Shown: piece by piece, positions 9,927 through 21,042 of the stretch
How positions within the stretch are numbered: the stretch's first letter is position 1
Layout: every line of letters begins with the position of its first letter
NCBI RefSeq assembly: GCF_037126175.1
Contig: NZ_CP146986.1
Span: forward strand, 3,977,001-4,041,000
Reading direction: 5' to 3'
From: Pseudomonas sp. RSB 5.4
GTDB lineage: Bacteria > Pseudomonadota > Gammaproteobacteria > Pseudomonadales > Pseudomonadaceae
Length of the DNA: 64,000 nucleotides
Program-made: the position numbers and the translations under genes
The notes under the pieces: model-generated
Told to the model about the DNA's origin: nothing
The model's input: the letters and a program-made list of their open reading frames with translations, nothing else
Database searches by the model: none

Positions 9927-10085
9927 TCAGCGCTTGGCGATGATGTACACCGCATGCACGATCCCGGGAATGTAGCCGCACAGCGTCAGCAAAATGTTCA
10001 GCCAGAACGCCCCGCCGAACCCGACCTGCAGAAACACACCCAATGGCGGCAACAGAATAGCGATGATGATACGAATGAAGTCCAT
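9927..10085 (-). CDS. YqaE/Pmp3 family small membrane protein
   Basis: A 52-residue hydrophobic peptide beginning MDFIRIIIAILLPPLGVFLQ. It has two predicted membrane segments, and the family signature PPLGVF...LTLCGYIPGIVHA is clear. AGGAG lies seven bases before the ATG. Pmp3/YqaE proteins are associated with membrane-potential and envelope-stress tolerance; the role here is unknown. It faces the S9 peptidase across a REP pair. Confidence 0.9.
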   Translation of the reverse strand: MDFIRIIIAILLPPLGVFLQVGFGGAFWLNILLTLCGYIPGIVHAVYIIAKR

Positions 10086-10193
10086 GGGTCAGCTCCTGAA
10101 TGGGGGTTGGCTCACATGAGCCATACAAGCTAATCGACCTGCACCGTTCGTCAGGGTTCACTGTAAACGCCATTTGATCGCCACCATCGGGTA

Positions 10194-10234
10194 CAAAAAA
10201 ACGCCCCACGCCAAAAGAATCAGGCGTGAGGCGT
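10194..10234 (-). terminator. Terminator of the aminotransferase gene
   Basis: ACGCCCCACGCC (10201-10212) and GGCGTGAGGCGT (10223-10234) form a long imperfect stem. The A run at 10195-10200 becomes the U tract on the minus strand. Confidence 0.85.
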
Positions 10235-10281
10235 GCGTTATACCGCGAGACGGTTCTTCAAATCGGGCAGGAAACTTCAGC

Positions 10282-11565
10282 TCAGACGGCAATCCCCTTG
10301 CGGCATTGCAGTTGCGCAGTACGCACTCGCGAGAAGGCGCGAGCCAGGCGCAGGAGCATTTCGTCGATGTTGGCCTTGCTGACGGTGAGTGCCGGGGTGA
10401 AACGCAGGCAGTTGGCTTGCGGCGCGTTGAGCAGCAGGCCTTCATGCAAGGCGGCTTTGACTACGGCATCGGCGGAACCCTCTGACAGGCTCAGTCCCCA
10501 GAACAGGCCTTGCCCGCGCAACTCGCCATGTCCGTAACGGTGCGCCAATCGCGAGAGTCCCTCGCGCAAGTGCTGGCCGTGGTCTTTGATCTGCTCGAGA
10601 AATGCCCGGTCCTGCACGCTGTCGAGCACCACCAGACCGGCCGCGGTCATCAGTGCATTGCCGTGATGAGTGCCGCCCAGTTCCCCCGCATCAAAGCAGC
10701 AGGCCTTGCCTCGGGCCAATAACGCCGCCAGAGGAACGCCGCCACCAAGGCCCTTGCCGAGTACGACGATGTCGGCGCGGACACCGTAGGACTCTTCCGC
10801 GAGCAAAGTGCCGCAGCGGCCGATGCCGGTCTGCACTTCGTCGAGGATCAGCAGAATGCCCAGCTCGCGGCACAGGCGCTCGACACCCTTGAGGTAATGC
10901 TCGGTGGCCGGAATCACCCCGGCATCGCTCTGGATCGGTTCGAGCATGATCGCCACGGTTTGCGCATCGACGGCGGCATGCAGCGCCGGCAAATCGTTGA
11001 AGGGCACCCGATCGAAACCCGGCAACAAAGGTGCGAAACGGTTGTACAGGTTGCAACTGTCCGACGCGGAAATCGTCGCCAGACTACGGCCGTGACAGCC
11101 TTGTCTGGCAACAATGATCCGCGAGGCGCCGCCACGATGCAGTTGGCCCCATTTGCGCGCCAGTTTGATCGCCGCTTCACAGGCCTCGCTGCCGCTGTTG
11201 AGCAGGTAAGCCTGATCGCTGGAGGTGCTGGCGCACAGGCGCTCGGCGAGGCTGAGCATGCCGCGGTTGTGCAGATTGAAACCGGGATTGATCAACGCCT
11301 GGGCCTGACTGGCGATGGCTTTGACCAGCGCCGAAGGGCTGTGGCCGAGGCTGTTGGCGCCGCCGGCCTGGGAGAAGTCGAGATAAGCGCGGTCGTTGCT
11401 GTCCCACAGCCATGAGCCCTGACCGCGAACGAACACCTGCTGCGGCCGTTCGACACTGGGCATCAGGCGCTCGGCATTCAGGCTGTTGCCTGCCTGGGGT
11501 GAAGCGGCCTCGAAAGCGAGGTCATCAAGACTCGGCGCTTGGCGCCGCAAACTGAAAAGATTCAT
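10282..11565 (-). CDS. Class III PLP aminotransferase (acetylornithine-type)
   Basis: A 427-residue class III aminotransferase. The PLP-binding region shows LLNSGSEACEAAI, LILDEVQTGIGR and the Schiff-base lysine in VVLGKGLGGG. It resembles ArgD-type enzymes but has an N-terminal extension of about 30 residues, so I do not assign argD. I start it at the ATG at 11565 (MNLFSLRRQ) with GAGG upstream. It diverges from a LysR regulator across 169 bases and ends in a strong terminator. The same aminotransferase/LysR pair next to pqq genes is known in other Pseudomonas (from memory); its substrate is not clear. Confidence 0.85.
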   Translation of the reverse strand: MNLFSLRRQAPSLDDLAFEAASPQAGNSLNAERLMPSVERPQQVFVRGQGSWLWDSNDRAYLDFSQAGGANSLGHSPSALVKAIASQAQALINPGFNLHNRGMLSLAERLCASTSSDQAYLLNSGSEACEAAIKLARKWGQLHRGGASRIIVARQGCHGRSLATISASDSCNLYNRFAPLLPGFDRVPFNDLPALHAAVDAQTVAIMLEPIQSDAGVIPATEHYLKGVERLCRELGILLILDEVQTGIGRCGTLLAEESYGVRADIVVLGKGLGGGVPLAALLARGKACCFDAGELGGTHHGNALMTAAGLVVLDSVQDRAFLEQIKDHGQHLREGLSRLAHRYGHGELRGQGLFWGLSLSEGSADAVVKAALHEGLLLNAPQANCLRFTPALTVSKANIDEMLLRLARAFSRVRTAQLQCRKGIAV

Positions 11566-11734
11566 TGAAACAAACCTCGTTTGAGGTTTTTTGAACTGCC
11601 TATGCAAACACTGTCGAAGCAAACGCTATTCATCGCGCTCTCTGGCCCTGTAAGCCTTGTGATTGCGGTTAGACTAGGCTCACTGACGGCTTCGGGCCAT
11701 TTCGATTTACCAGCATTTTCGATAAGCGCTACTT

Positions 11735-12664
11735 ATGGATTTCAAACAACTGCGTTATTTCGTCGCGGTCTACGAAGAGGGCCATGTCGGCCGCGCTGCC
11801 GAACGCCTGTCGATCTCGCAACCGGCGCTGTCGCAGCAGATTCGCCAGCTCGAACAGAACCTCGACGTCACCCTGTTCGAACGCAGCAGCAAACGCCTGT
11901 TGCCGACACTCGCCGCACATACGCTATACAACCACGCCCTGCCGCTGCTCGACGGTCTGCAGCGGGCGCGGGAAGCGCTGGGCAACTTCAAGGGACAGGC
12001 CCTGCGCACGCTGGCGATCGGCGTACTGCAAACCGTGCACACCAGCCTTGTGCCGCAAATGCTCGAACGGGTGCGCAAGGCGCAGCCGCATCTTGTGGTG
12101 CAGATCTATGAACTGACGGGGCTGGAGATCGAGCGCCGTTTGCTCAACGGCTCGCTGGACATCGGCATCAGCTATCTGCCGCCGCGCCAACCGGGGCTGC
12201 ATGGCGTGCTGCTGTACGAAGACGAGCTGACGCTGGTCATCCCGGCGGATCACCCGCTGCGTGAATTCAAGAAAGTCTCGATGCGCCAGGCTGCGGAATT
12301 GCCGATGCTGCTGCTGGGCGAGGAGTTTCAGATCCGGCAGATCTGGCAGGCGCAACTGACCAGCCTGGGGCGGCGCCCGCAAGTACAGGCCGAGCTGAAC
12401 AATATGCTGGGGATTCTCGACAGTCTGCCGCACACCAAACTGGCGACGGTGTTGCCCGGTCGCTCACAGAGGGAATACGACGAACAGGATCTGCTGTGGA
12501 AGCCGTTGAGCGAACCACGGGTGCCGCTGAAGGTTGGGCTGGTATGCCGCGACGTGCAACGCCAGCAGGCGTCTTTGGCGTTGCTGCGTACGTTGCTGGA
12601 AGAGGTGATTCAGCGTGAGGACAAACCGCTTAAAGCTGCGCCGCCACTGGATCCGCTGGCCTGA
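11735..12664 (+). CDS. LysR family transcriptional regulator
   Basis: A 309-residue LTTR: N-terminal winged helix-turn-helix (about residues 1-60, with RAAERLSISQPALSQQIRQL) and a C-terminal periplasmic-binding-protein-like effector domain. It is divergent from the class III aminotransferase, the usual arrangement for a LysR protein and its target, so it probably controls that gene and itself. The effector is not known. A terminator hairpin follows directly. Confidence 0.92.
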   Translation: MDFKQLRYFVAVYEEGHVGRAAERLSISQPALSQQIRQLEQNLDVTLFERSSKRLLPTLAAHTLYNHALPLLDGLQRAREALGNFKGQALRTLAIGVLQTVHTSLVPQMLERVRKAQPHLVVQIYELTGLEIERRLLNGSLDIGISYLPPRQPGLHGVLLYEDELTLVIPADHPLREFKKVSMRQAAELPMLLLGEEFQIRQIWQAQLTSLGRRPQVQAELNNMLGILDSLPHTKLATVLPGRSQREYDEQDLLWKPLSEPRVPLKVGLVCRDVQRQQASLALLRTLLEEVIQREDKPLKAAPPLDPLA

Positions 12665-12684
12665 AAACTTTTCTGCAGGCAAAA

Positions 12685-12709
12685 GAAAACCCCGCCGAAG
12701 CGGGGCTTT
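12685..12709 (+). terminator. Terminator of the LysR gene
   Basis: CCCCGC-CGAA-GCGGGG hairpin followed by CTTTG, about 25 bases after the stop. Preceding A-rich bases would also allow function on the other strand. Confidence 0.75.
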
Positions 12710-12854
12710 GCAGACTGTTTCCCTGACATCCATTTCACTCCGCCACCCTGGCAGAATCCTACGTGTCCGTGTTGTTGCTTTGCGCTTCCTGCGCGACGTC
12801 CATGAGTTGTAGATTAGCTGTGGATCCAATCCACGCCTATGGGAGAACAGCAGC

Positions 12855-12884
12855 ACGTCATGTAAGAGAATGCTTACATGACGT
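12855..12884 (-). other. 12-bp perfect inverted repeat beyond an acyl-CoA dehydrogenase stop
   Basis: ACGTCATGTAAG and CTTACATGACGT are perfect arms around six bases, eight bases past the stop of the minus-strand dehydrogenase. There is no U tract, so it is not a standard terminator. An RNA-stabilising hairpin or a protein-binding site are both possible. Confidence 0.55.
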
Positions 12885-12891
12885 TACATCA

Positions 12892-14670
<1,779 letters not shown>

Positions 14671-14764
14671 GGCAAACCTCGCAAGATCTAAACAGGTGAT
14701 TCGTGGAAGAGTGTTCTCGTTGAGGCCGAGTGTACCTCAACAACTTTTGTGACACATAGGGTCA

Positions 14765-14798
14765 GCTGGTGACTGATTTGTTATTTTTGGTCACCAGC
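14765..14798. promoter_or_regulatory. 9-bp inverted repeat upstream of an acyl-CoA dehydrogenase
   Basis: GCTGGTGAC (14765-14773) and GTCACCAGC (14790-14798) are perfect arms, with an A/T-rich 16-base centre, 95-128 bases upstream of the dehydrogenase start at 14670. This fits an operator better than a terminator. The binding protein is unknown. Confidence 0.4.
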
Positions 14799-14810
14799 AT
14801 TCAGCGATAA

Positions 14811-14838
14811 AACAAAGCCCGCAATCAGCGGGCTTTTT
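14811..14838 (-). terminator. Terminator of the diguanylate cyclase gene
   Basis: AAAGCCCGC-AATCA-GCGGGCTTT stem flanked by A and T tracts. On the minus strand it follows the GGDEF gene by about 20 bases. Symmetrical, so it could work both ways. Confidence 0.8.
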
Positions 14839-14858
14839 AGTGATGGTTGTGGCTTGAT

Positions 14859-16148
14859 TCAGCCAGCGGCGCTGTCCATGCGCACCGCGCCGCGACGGCT
14901 CTGTCCGAACGCCATGACGCAGTTACGCCCGGCGCCCTTGGCGCTGTACAACGCCTGGTCGGCGGACTTGAGGACTTCTTCCGGGGTGCGCTGCTCGACG
15001 CGTTCGGCAACGCCGATACTGACCGTGACCGAGACACTGGAAGCACCGCTGCCGCTACGGCGCTGGCGACCTTGCTGGTCGTCCTGCGGGCGGTTCTCTT
15101 GATTGCGCAACTGGATGTTGTAGGAGGCAATCGACTCGCGGATCACTTCCAGGTGCGGCATGCATTCCTCGAGGGTTTTGCCCGCAAACACCAGGGCGAA
15201 TTCCTCACCACCATAGCGATATGCCCTACCGCCGCCGCTGATTTTCGACAGTTTGCTGGCGACCAGTCGCAGCACTTGGTCACCAACATCGTGACCGTGG
15301 GTGTCGTTGAATTTCTTGAAGTGATCAACGTCGCTCATCGCCAGCACATAGTTGCGCCCCAGGCGCTGCATCCGCTCATTGAGCGCGCGGCGCCCCGGCA
15401 GACCGGTGAGTTCATCGCGGAAGGCCATTTGATAGGCCTCATGCGCCACGGCAGCCGCAACCATCAGCATCACCTGACTGCACATGATGTTCAGGGTGAA
15501 TGGCAGGATGAAGGTTTTCGGCAGCATCCAGAACAAACCGAGCAAGCCGACCAGTTGCGCCGCATGCAGCGGGCGCGGGTTGCGCCAGTACTGCCAGGCC
15601 AGCAGCAGGAACGCCGAGAGGAATACCGGATAGGACATCTGGATCAGGCTCATCCAGGCGCCATGCAGCGCCGGCCAGCGGATTTCCGAGAGCCACATGA
15701 GCAGAGCCTGGGGATAACTCTGCTCAAGGCCGAGGGCGACGCTGCCGAAGGCCAGCAACACGGCGAATCGCGCCACCATGTCCTGAAACAGATGGGTACG
15801 TTCCTGCCACGCGGCGAACAGCCCGAACAGCAGCGGCAACAGCAGACAGACAAGGTGGAATACTACGGCGGCGTCTTCGCGCACTTTGCCATTGTCGCGG
15901 TAATAGTCGGTCTGGGTGTCGAGCAAAAAGTAGGCGATGTACACCGTGAGCATCAGAAACAGTTCGCGCTGACGTCGGTAAACCGCACAGTAAGCGCCGC
16001 CCAACAGCAACACCAGGGTCGGCAACACGTTGAACAGCGAAGTGAAGAATACGTTGAGGTCTTTGACGTACGCAGCCGCCAACCCCGCAAGTAACAACAG
16101 CAGTGAAGGTAGGAAATGGCTGAAACGTACAGCAGAAGAACGCGGCAA
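14859..16148 (-). CDS. Membrane diguanylate cyclase (GGEEF domain)
   Basis: A 429-residue protein: about seven hydrophobic segments in residues 10-235 form a membrane sensor region, followed by a GGDEF domain (about 245-410) beginning DELTGLPGRRA. The signature is GGEEF at 313-317 (RYGGEEF), so c-di-GMP synthesis is likely. The inhibitory I-site RxxD expected at 304-307 reads SGGG, so product feedback through that site should be absent. The gene lies between two acyl-CoA dehydrogenase genes on the same strand but has its own terminator. What the membrane region senses is unknown. Confidence 0.9.
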   Translation of the reverse strand: MPRSSAVRFSHFLPSLLLLLAGLAAAYVKDLNVFFTSLFNVLPTLVLLLGGAYCAVYRRQRELFLMLTVYIAYFLLDTQTDYYRDNGKVREDAAVVFHLVCLLLPLLFGLFAAWQERTHLFQDMVARFAVLLAFGSVALGLEQSYPQALLMWLSEIRWPALHGAWMSLIQMSYPVFLSAFLLLAWQYWRNPRPLHAAQLVGLLGLFWMLPKTFILPFTLNIMCSQVMLMVAAAVAHEAYQMAFRDELTGLPGRRALNERMQRLGRNYVLAMSDVDHFKKFNDTHGHDVGDQVLRLVASKLSKISGGGRAYRYGGEEFALVFAGKTLEECMPHLEVIRESIASYNIQLRNQENRPQDDQQGRQRRSGSGASSVSVTVSIGVAERVEQRTPEEVLKSADQALYSAKGAGRNCVMAFGQSRRGAVRMDSAAG

Positions 16149-16285
16149 GGGTAAAGCTCCGACCCGTCATATCAAAGAGATGGCATTGTGCCTGCAATGT
16201 GGCCAGTTAAGCACACACAATGTGATCCAGATCACACGCAGTCTCTTTAACGGCAGAAAACTCGGGTTTCTGAGCGATTCAGAAA

Positions 16286-16322
16286 CAAAAAAAACCGCTG
16301 CCCCATGGGAGCAGCGGTTTTC
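16286..16322 (-). terminator. Terminator of the FadE1-like gene
   Basis: ACCGCTGC and GCAGCGGT arms with an eight-A run that becomes a U tract on the minus strand, just past the stop at 16341. A second small hairpin, GTTTCTGA/TCAGAAAC (16266-16286), abuts it. Confidence 0.88.
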
Positions 16323-16340
16323 GTCAGACCGCGTTGAGGC

Positions 16341-18146
16341 TTAGTAGCCCAGTGCGAAGTCTTCTTCTTTCATGTCCATCAGGTTGTTGGCGCCCGACAG
16401 CATGGTGGCCACGTGACTACGGGTACGTGGCAGGATGCGCTGGAAGTAGAAGCGCGCGGTTTGCAGCTTGGCGGTGTAGAACGCTGCGTCGCCGGTGCCT
16501 TCTGCCAGCTTCTCGGCCGCCACACGTGCCATGTCGGCCCAGAAGTAGGCCAGGCAGGCGTAACCGGAGTACATCAGGTAGTCCACGGAGGCCGCGCCGA
16601 CTTCTTCGCGATCTTTCATGGCGGCCATACCGACCTTCATGGTCAGCTCGCCCCATTCCTTGTTCAGTGCTGCCAGCGGTGCAACGAATTCTTTGACGGC
16701 TTCGTTGCCTTCGTTGTTCTGGCAGAACTTGTGGACGATCTTGGTGAAGCCTTTCAGAGCCTCGCCTTGGGTCATCAGCACTTTACGGCCCAGCAGGTCG
16801 AGTGCCTGGATGCCGGTGGTGCCTTCGTACAGCATCGAAATACGGCTGTCGCGAACGTTCTGCTCCATGCCCCACTCGGCGATGAAACCGTGGCCACCGT
16901 AGATCTGCACGCCGTGGTTGGCGGCTTCGAAACCGACTTCGGTCATGAACGCTTTGGCGATCGGCGTCATGAACGCCAGCAGTGCGTCGGCCTTCTTCTT
17001 CTCTTCTTCGTCGACGCCGTATTTGACGATGTCGACCTGCTTGGCGGTGAAGTACACCATCGCGCGGTTGCCTTCGGCGAAGGCCTTCATGGTCAACAGC
17101 ATGCGACGTACGTCAGGGTGCACGATGATCGGGTCAGCAGCCTTGTCCGGCGCTTTCGGGCCAGTCAGGGAGCGCATTTGCAGACGATCGCGAGCGTATT
17201 TCAGGCCACCCTGGAAGCCGATTTCGGCGTGGGCCAGACCTTGCAGCGCGGTACCCAGACGTGCGGTGTTCATGAAGGTGAACATGCAGTTCAGGCCTTT
17301 GTTCGCCGGGCCGATCAGGAAACCGGTGGCACCGTCGAAGTTCATCACGCAGGTGGCGTTGCCGTGGATGCCCATCTTGTGTTCCAGCGAACCGCAGCTC
17401 ACTGCGTTGCGCGCACCGATGGTGCCATCGGCGTTCGGCAGGAATTTTGGAACGATGAACAGAGAAATGCCTTTAGTGCCAGCCGGTGCGTCCGGCAGGC
17501 GGGCCAGTACGATGTGGACAATGTTGTCGGCCATGTCGTGTTCACCGGCCGAGATGAAGATCTTGGTGCCGGAAACCTTGTAGGAGCCATCAGCCTGAGG
17601 TTCGGCCTTGGTGCGCAGCATGCCCAGGTCGGTGCCGCAGTGCGGTTCGGTCAGGCACATGGTGCCGGTCCACTCGCCGGAAACCAGTTTGGTCAAATAG
17701 GCTTCTTGCTGCTCAGGGGTGCCGTGCTCGGAGATGGTGTTCATCGCGCCGTGCGACAGGCCTGGGTACATGCCCCACGACCAGTTGGCTTCACCGACCA
17801 TTTCGCTGACGGCCAGACCCAGCGACTCCGGCAGGCCTTGACCGCCGTGCTCGACGTCATGGGCCAGGCTTGGCCAGCCGCCTTCGACGAATTGCTTGTA
17901 GGCTTCTTTGAAACCAGTCGGGGTTTTCACGCCGGACTCGCTCCAGGTGCAGCCTTCGAGGTCGCCCACGCGGTTCAGCGGTGCCAGTACCTGCTCACAA
18001 AACTTGGCGCCTTCTTCAAGAATGGCGTCAACCATGTCCGGCGTTGCTTCGGAGCAAGCTGGAAGGCTCTGATAGTGCGCTTCGTAGCCGAGCAGTTCGT
18101 CACGAACGAAGCGAATATCACGCAAGGGGGCCTTGTAGTCAGGCAT
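16341..18146 (-). CDS. Acyl-CoA dehydrogenase with C-terminal extension (FadE1-like)
   Basis: A 601-residue acyl-CoA dehydrogenase starting [20 protein letters not shown], the N-terminus I recall for P. aeruginosa PA0506. [20 protein letters not shown] and [11 protein letters not shown] mark the flavin/substrate region and the catalytic glutamate. It oxidises fatty acyl-CoA to the 2-enoyl-CoA and would pass electrons to ETF. Upstream are two overlapping PsrA-type operators, so induction by long-chain fatty acids is likely. It is the best candidate in the window for the main beta-oxidation dehydrogenase. Confidence 0.93.
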   Translation of the reverse strand: MPDYKAPLRDIRFVRDELLGYEAHYQSLPACSEATPDMVDAILEEGAKFCEQVLAPLNRVGDLEGCTWSESGVKTPTGFKEAYKQFVEGGWPSLAHDVEHGGQGLPESLGLAVSEMVGEANWSWGMYPGLSHGAMNTISEHGTPEQQEAYLTKLVSGEWTGTMCLTEPHCGTDLGMLRTKAEPQADGSYKVSGTKIFISAGEHDMADNIVHIVLARLPDAPAGTKGISLFIVPKFLPNADGTIGARNAVSCGSLEHKMGIHGNATCVMNFDGATGFLIGPANKGLNCMFTFMNTARLGTALQGLAHAEIGFQGGLKYARDRLQMRSLTGPKAPDKAADPIIVHPDVRRMLLTMKAFAEGNRAMVYFTAKQVDIVKYGVDEEEKKKADALLAFMTPIAKAFMTEVGFEAANHGVQIYGGHGFIAEWGMEQNVRDSRISMLYEGTTGIQALDLLGRKVLMTQGEALKGFTKIVHKFCQNNEGNEAVKEFVAPLAALNKEWGELTMKVGMAAMKDREEVGAASVDYLMYSGYACLAYFWADMARVAAEKLAEGTGDAAFYTAKLQTARFYFQRILPRTRSHVATMLSGANNLMDMKEEDFALGY

Positions 18147-18207
18147 AGCGATAAACCTCTGCTGATGTAACCGGGAATGAACGACCGCATTGATTTGTTG
18201 TGACGGT

Positions 18208-18234
18208 CAAACAGTTGTTTGAAACATACGTTTA
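18208..18234 (-). promoter_or_regulatory. Candidate PsrA operators upstream of the FadE1-like gene
   Basis: CAAAC-N4-GTTTG (18208-18221) matches the PsrA consensus G/CAAAC-N2-4-GTTTG/C exactly. A second, near-perfect copy, GAAAC-N4-GTTTA (18221-18234), shares one base with it. They lie 62-88 bases upstream of the start codon. A TTGACC box on the minus strand (18205-18210) overlaps the first site. Confidence 0.65.
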
Positions 18235-18370
18235 CGCCGAAATCTTGTCAAGCGTCGATCTTTTGCCGTTCGTCATCACTTTTTTCAAACGCCGGACACA
18301 GCAAACCGCCACGGACTGCAAAGCGCCACGGGCAATGAAAAAAGATTAGTTGAGGGAGAAGGACTTACAA

Positions 18371-18400
18371 CGAAAAACGCCGCGACAAGGCGCGGCGTTC
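18371..18400 (-). terminator. Terminator of the small gene at 18423-18719
   Basis: AACGCCGCG (18376-18384) and CGCGGCGTT (18391-18399), a perfect 9-bp stem with a run of A just outside that is a U tract on the minus strand. Confidence 0.88.
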
Positions 18401-18422
18401 AGCAAGCGAGAGACGAGAAAAC

Positions 18423-18719
18423 TCAGGCAAACGTATCGATGATCGTCCCGAGCATTTCATCGGAAGCCTTGGCGACCTTGGTGCCCAGCTCTACCTGAAA
18501 CTTGCCCTGGGCCATTTCGGCCATGGCGCTGCCCGGATCCATTTGCTGGCTGCGGTCAATACCACGCAGACGATCCACCTGAGCCTCCGAAGACTGGCTG
18601 GTGACCGAACGTTCGATGGTGTTGTTGGCGATCTGGCTGGCCGCCTGATCAACACGATTCTGCCCGGTCTGAATGGTGCTCAAACCCGCATAAAAAGCTG
18701 TGTTACCGGTGATTTCCAT
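18423..18719 (-). CDS. Hypothetical protein, 98 residues
   Basis: A small hydrophilic protein beginning MEITGNTAFYAGLSTIQTGQ. It has no signal peptide or membrane segment and is rich in Gln, Ala and Ser. The N-terminal pattern (short loop, then a helical GLSTIQTGQNRVDQAASQIAN stretch) vaguely resembles flagellar rod or motility-associated proteins, but I do not recognise the family. I use the ATG at 18719, about 11 bases after AAGGA; an ATG four codons upstream directly abuts that site. It sits between bioD and the acyl-CoA dehydrogenase, as in P. aeruginosa, and has its own terminator. Confidence 0.75.
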   Translation of the reverse strand: MEITGNTAFYAGLSTIQTGQNRVDQAASQIANNTIERSVTSQSSEAQVDRLRGIDRSQQMDPGSAMAEMAQGKFQVELGTKVAKASDEMLGTIIDTFA

Positions 18720-18828
18720 GGGAGTTCTCATCCTTGGGAAGGATCAATGGCTGCCATTGAAGCAGAGGCGCCAGAAAAACACCCGTCAAAAATACTGATG
18801 GCACAGTGCCCTGTCATAGCCAAAAGCA

Positions 18829-19509
18829 TTAATCCAGCAGATCGAGTTGCAGATGATCGGCCACAGCCTCGGCGCTGAGCGATTTCAGTTTCGGTACCCG
18901 CCCCAGACAGGGCGCCGGAAGCCGCTCGGCCAACGTCGCCAGATTCTCCTCCAGCCGCGACGTCTTCGGATCGATGATATTCGCCACCCAACCCGCCAGT
19001 TGCAGGCCATCGCGAGCAATTGCCTCGGCCGTCAGCAACGCATGGCTGATGCAGCCCAGACGCACACCCACCACCAGAATCACCGGCAGCTTCAACGCGA
19101 TGGCCAGATCCGACAGATTGTCCTGATCGGCCAACGGCACCCGCCAGCCACCCGCCCCTTCGATCAACGTGAAATCGGCATTCAGCGCCAGAATTTCGCG
19201 CATCGGCGCCAGCAACGATTGCACGGTCAGCGCGACGCCGGCCTCACGCGCTGCCAGATGCGGCGCGATGGCCGGTTCGAATGCCACCGGATTGACCTGT
19301 TGATAAGTCAGCGGCACCGAACATTCAGCCAGCAGCGCCAGCGCATCGGCATTGCGCAAACCCTTGGGGGTGACCTCGCAGCCCGAAGCAACCGGTTTCC
19401 CCGCCGCCGTACTCAGCCCTGCCGAGCGCGCAGCATGCAGCAACCCGGCAGCCACGGTGGTCTTGCCGACATCGGTGTCAGTCCCGGTGATGAAATAGGC
19501 TGCGCTCAT
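18829..19509 (-). CDS. bioD: Dethiobiotin synthetase
   Basis: A 226-residue ATP-dependent enzyme that closes the ureido ring of dethiobiotin from diaminopelargonic acid and carbon dioxide. The P-loop [10 protein letters not shown] is at residues 9-18, and the GAGGWRVPL substrate region follows. Its start overlaps the bioC stop by four bases. It is the last gene of the bioB-F-H-C-D run. Confidence 0.95.
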   Translation of the reverse strand: MSAAYFITGTDTDVGKTTVAAGLLHAARSAGLSTAAGKPVASGCEVTPKGLRNADALALLAECSVPLTYQQVNPVAFEPAIAPHLAAREAGVALTVQSLLAPMREILALNADFTLIEGAGGWRVPLADQDNLSDLAIALKLPVILVVGVRLGCISHALLTAEAIARDGLQLAGWVANIIDPKTSRLEENLATLAERLPAPCLGRVPKLKSLSAEAVADHLQLDLLD

Positions 19510-20318
19510 AAGGGTTTCTCCAAAACGGCGTAGACCACCTGGTAAGTCGCCGGCAATCCCTGCGCCTCACGGAACTGCTCGTAAGCCTCGATCAAGCCGA
19601 GAATCCGCGCGCGCCCGGTCAAACCACCCGGCCGACCAGGGTTCAGATTGTGCGCGCCGAGCGCCTTGAGTTCGTGGGTCAGGCTGCGTACATCCGGGTA
19701 GTGCAGCACATGCGCCTGATTCTGCAGACTCACCGTACGCAAGCCACTGGCGGCACACAACTGCTCATACCGGGCGAACTCGCGGAAGCGGTTGACGTGC
19801 ACCAGACCATCGACCTGCCGCCAGCTGTCCCGCAACTCGTACAACGTCCCTACACAAAGACTAGCAAACGTAAAAATCCCACCGGGTTTCAGTACGCGAA
19901 AAGCCTCACTGAGCACCGATTCGAAGTCCGCGCACCACTGCACCGCAAGGCTGGAAAAGATCAGCTCACAGGTCGAATCCTGCAACGGCAGACGTTCCGC
20001 ATCGCCAGCGATGAAATGCTGCGCCCCCCCCAAAGGACGGGCGTGATTGAGCATGCCCTCGGCGATATCCAGTGCCAGACCATGACCCTCGACAAATCGC
20101 TCGGCCATTGCGCGAGTGAAATACCCGGTGCCGCAGCCCAGATCCAGCCAGCGCGCCGGCACAAAACCCGCTGGCAAGCGTGCGAGCAACTGCGAACCGA
20201 CATCACGCTGCAGCTCGGCAACGCTGTCGTAGCTGGCCGCCGCACGTGAGAAAGACGCCGCGACCTGGCGCTTGTCAGGCAAGCCGCCAGGCAGCGCAAC
20301 AAGAGACAAATCAGTCAT
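19506..20318 (-). CDS. bioC: Malonyl-ACP O-methyltransferase
   Basis: A 270-residue SAM methyltransferase that methylates malonyl-ACP to disguise it for pimelate chain building. Motif [13 protein letters not shown] is clear, and [13 protein letters not shown] is the typical BioC motif. I start it at ATG 20318 ([12 protein letters not shown]), which overlaps the bioH stop by eight bases; a longer upstream reading would only translate bioH DNA. Confidence 0.94.
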   Translation of the reverse strand: MTDLSLVALPGGLPDKRQVAASFSRAAASYDSVAELQRDVGSQLLARLPAGFVPARWLDLGCGTGYFTRAMAERFVEGHGLALDIAEGMLNHARPLGGAQHFIAGDAERLPLQDSTCELIFSSLAVQWCADFESVLSEAFRVLKPGGIFTFASLCVGTLYELRDSWRQVDGLVHVNRFREFARYEQLCAASGLRTVSLQNQAHVLHYPDVRSLTHELKALGAHNLNPGRPGGLTGRARILGLIEAYEQFREAQGLPATYQVVYAVLEKPL

Positions 20319-21042
20319 CACCGCACTCGTGTAGAAAAGCCTGGATCGCACCCGCCACGCCATGGGGGTCTTCCAGAAGAAATGCATGACTGGCCTGTTC
20401 GATCAGACCAATTTCGATATCCGGCAACAACGCGAACAACGCCCCCGCCGCTTCCGCCGGCACCAGGCCGTCCTGCCCGGCGAACAGGTGCAACTGTGGG
20501 CCGCGAAAGGCCTGCAACGCTTCACGGGTATCCAGTTGTGCGAGCAATTCCAGGCCGGCCATCAAGGTCTCGGGGGCTGCATTCGGCGCCCCGCCGAGCA
20601 TCAGCCGCGACAAGCCGCGCGGATCTTGCGCGCCTTGGGCACACAGCAGCGAGAAACGTTTGAGGGTCATGCGCGGGTCGGCGCTGCAACCGGCCAAAAA
20701 AGCGTCGAACGTCTCAGCCGCCATCGCGCTCGGCCATTGCTCATGGGCGACAAACGAAGGATTGCTCGCCAGTGTCAGCAGCCCGCAGCAATGTTCTCCA
20801 CGCCGCGCCGCCAACTCGCCGGCAAGCATGCCGCCGAGCGACCAACCGCCCAGCCACACGTCCTGAGGGATCCGCTCATCGAGTTCGTCGAGCCAATTCT
20901 GCAAGTCGCAAGAATCGAGTTCCGGCAACGGCTCGATCTCGACATGCAGGTGCTCGTCGAGCCCTTGCAATGCCGCGGCCAAGGGCTCCAGCGGCGAAAC
21001 GCCGAGGCCCCAGCCGGGCAGCAGAATCAGGCGATTACGCAT
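20311..21042 (-). CDS. bioH: Pimeloyl-ACP methyl ester carboxylesterase
   Basis: A 243-residue alpha/beta-hydrolase that removes the BioC methyl group to end pimeloyl-ACP elongation. The nucleophile is Ser68 in GWSLGG; GQDGLVP and [10 protein letters not shown] carry the likely Asp and His. I start it at ATG 21042 ([12 protein letters not shown]), overlapping the bioF stop by eight bases. Encoding bioH inside the bio operon, unlike E. coli, is normal for Pseudomonas. Confidence 0.93.
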   Translation of the reverse strand: MRNRLILLPGWGLGVSPLEPLAAALQGLDEHLHVEIEPLPELDSCDLQNWLDELDERIPQDVWLGGWSLGGMLAGELAARRGEHCCGLLTLASNPSFVAHEQWPSAMAAETFDAFLAGCSADPRMTLKRFSLLCAQGAQDPRGLSRLMLGGAPNAAPETLMAGLELLAQLDTREALQAFRGPQLHLFAGQDGLVPAEAAGALFALLPDIEIGLIEQASHAFLLEDPHGVAGAIQAFLHECGDD

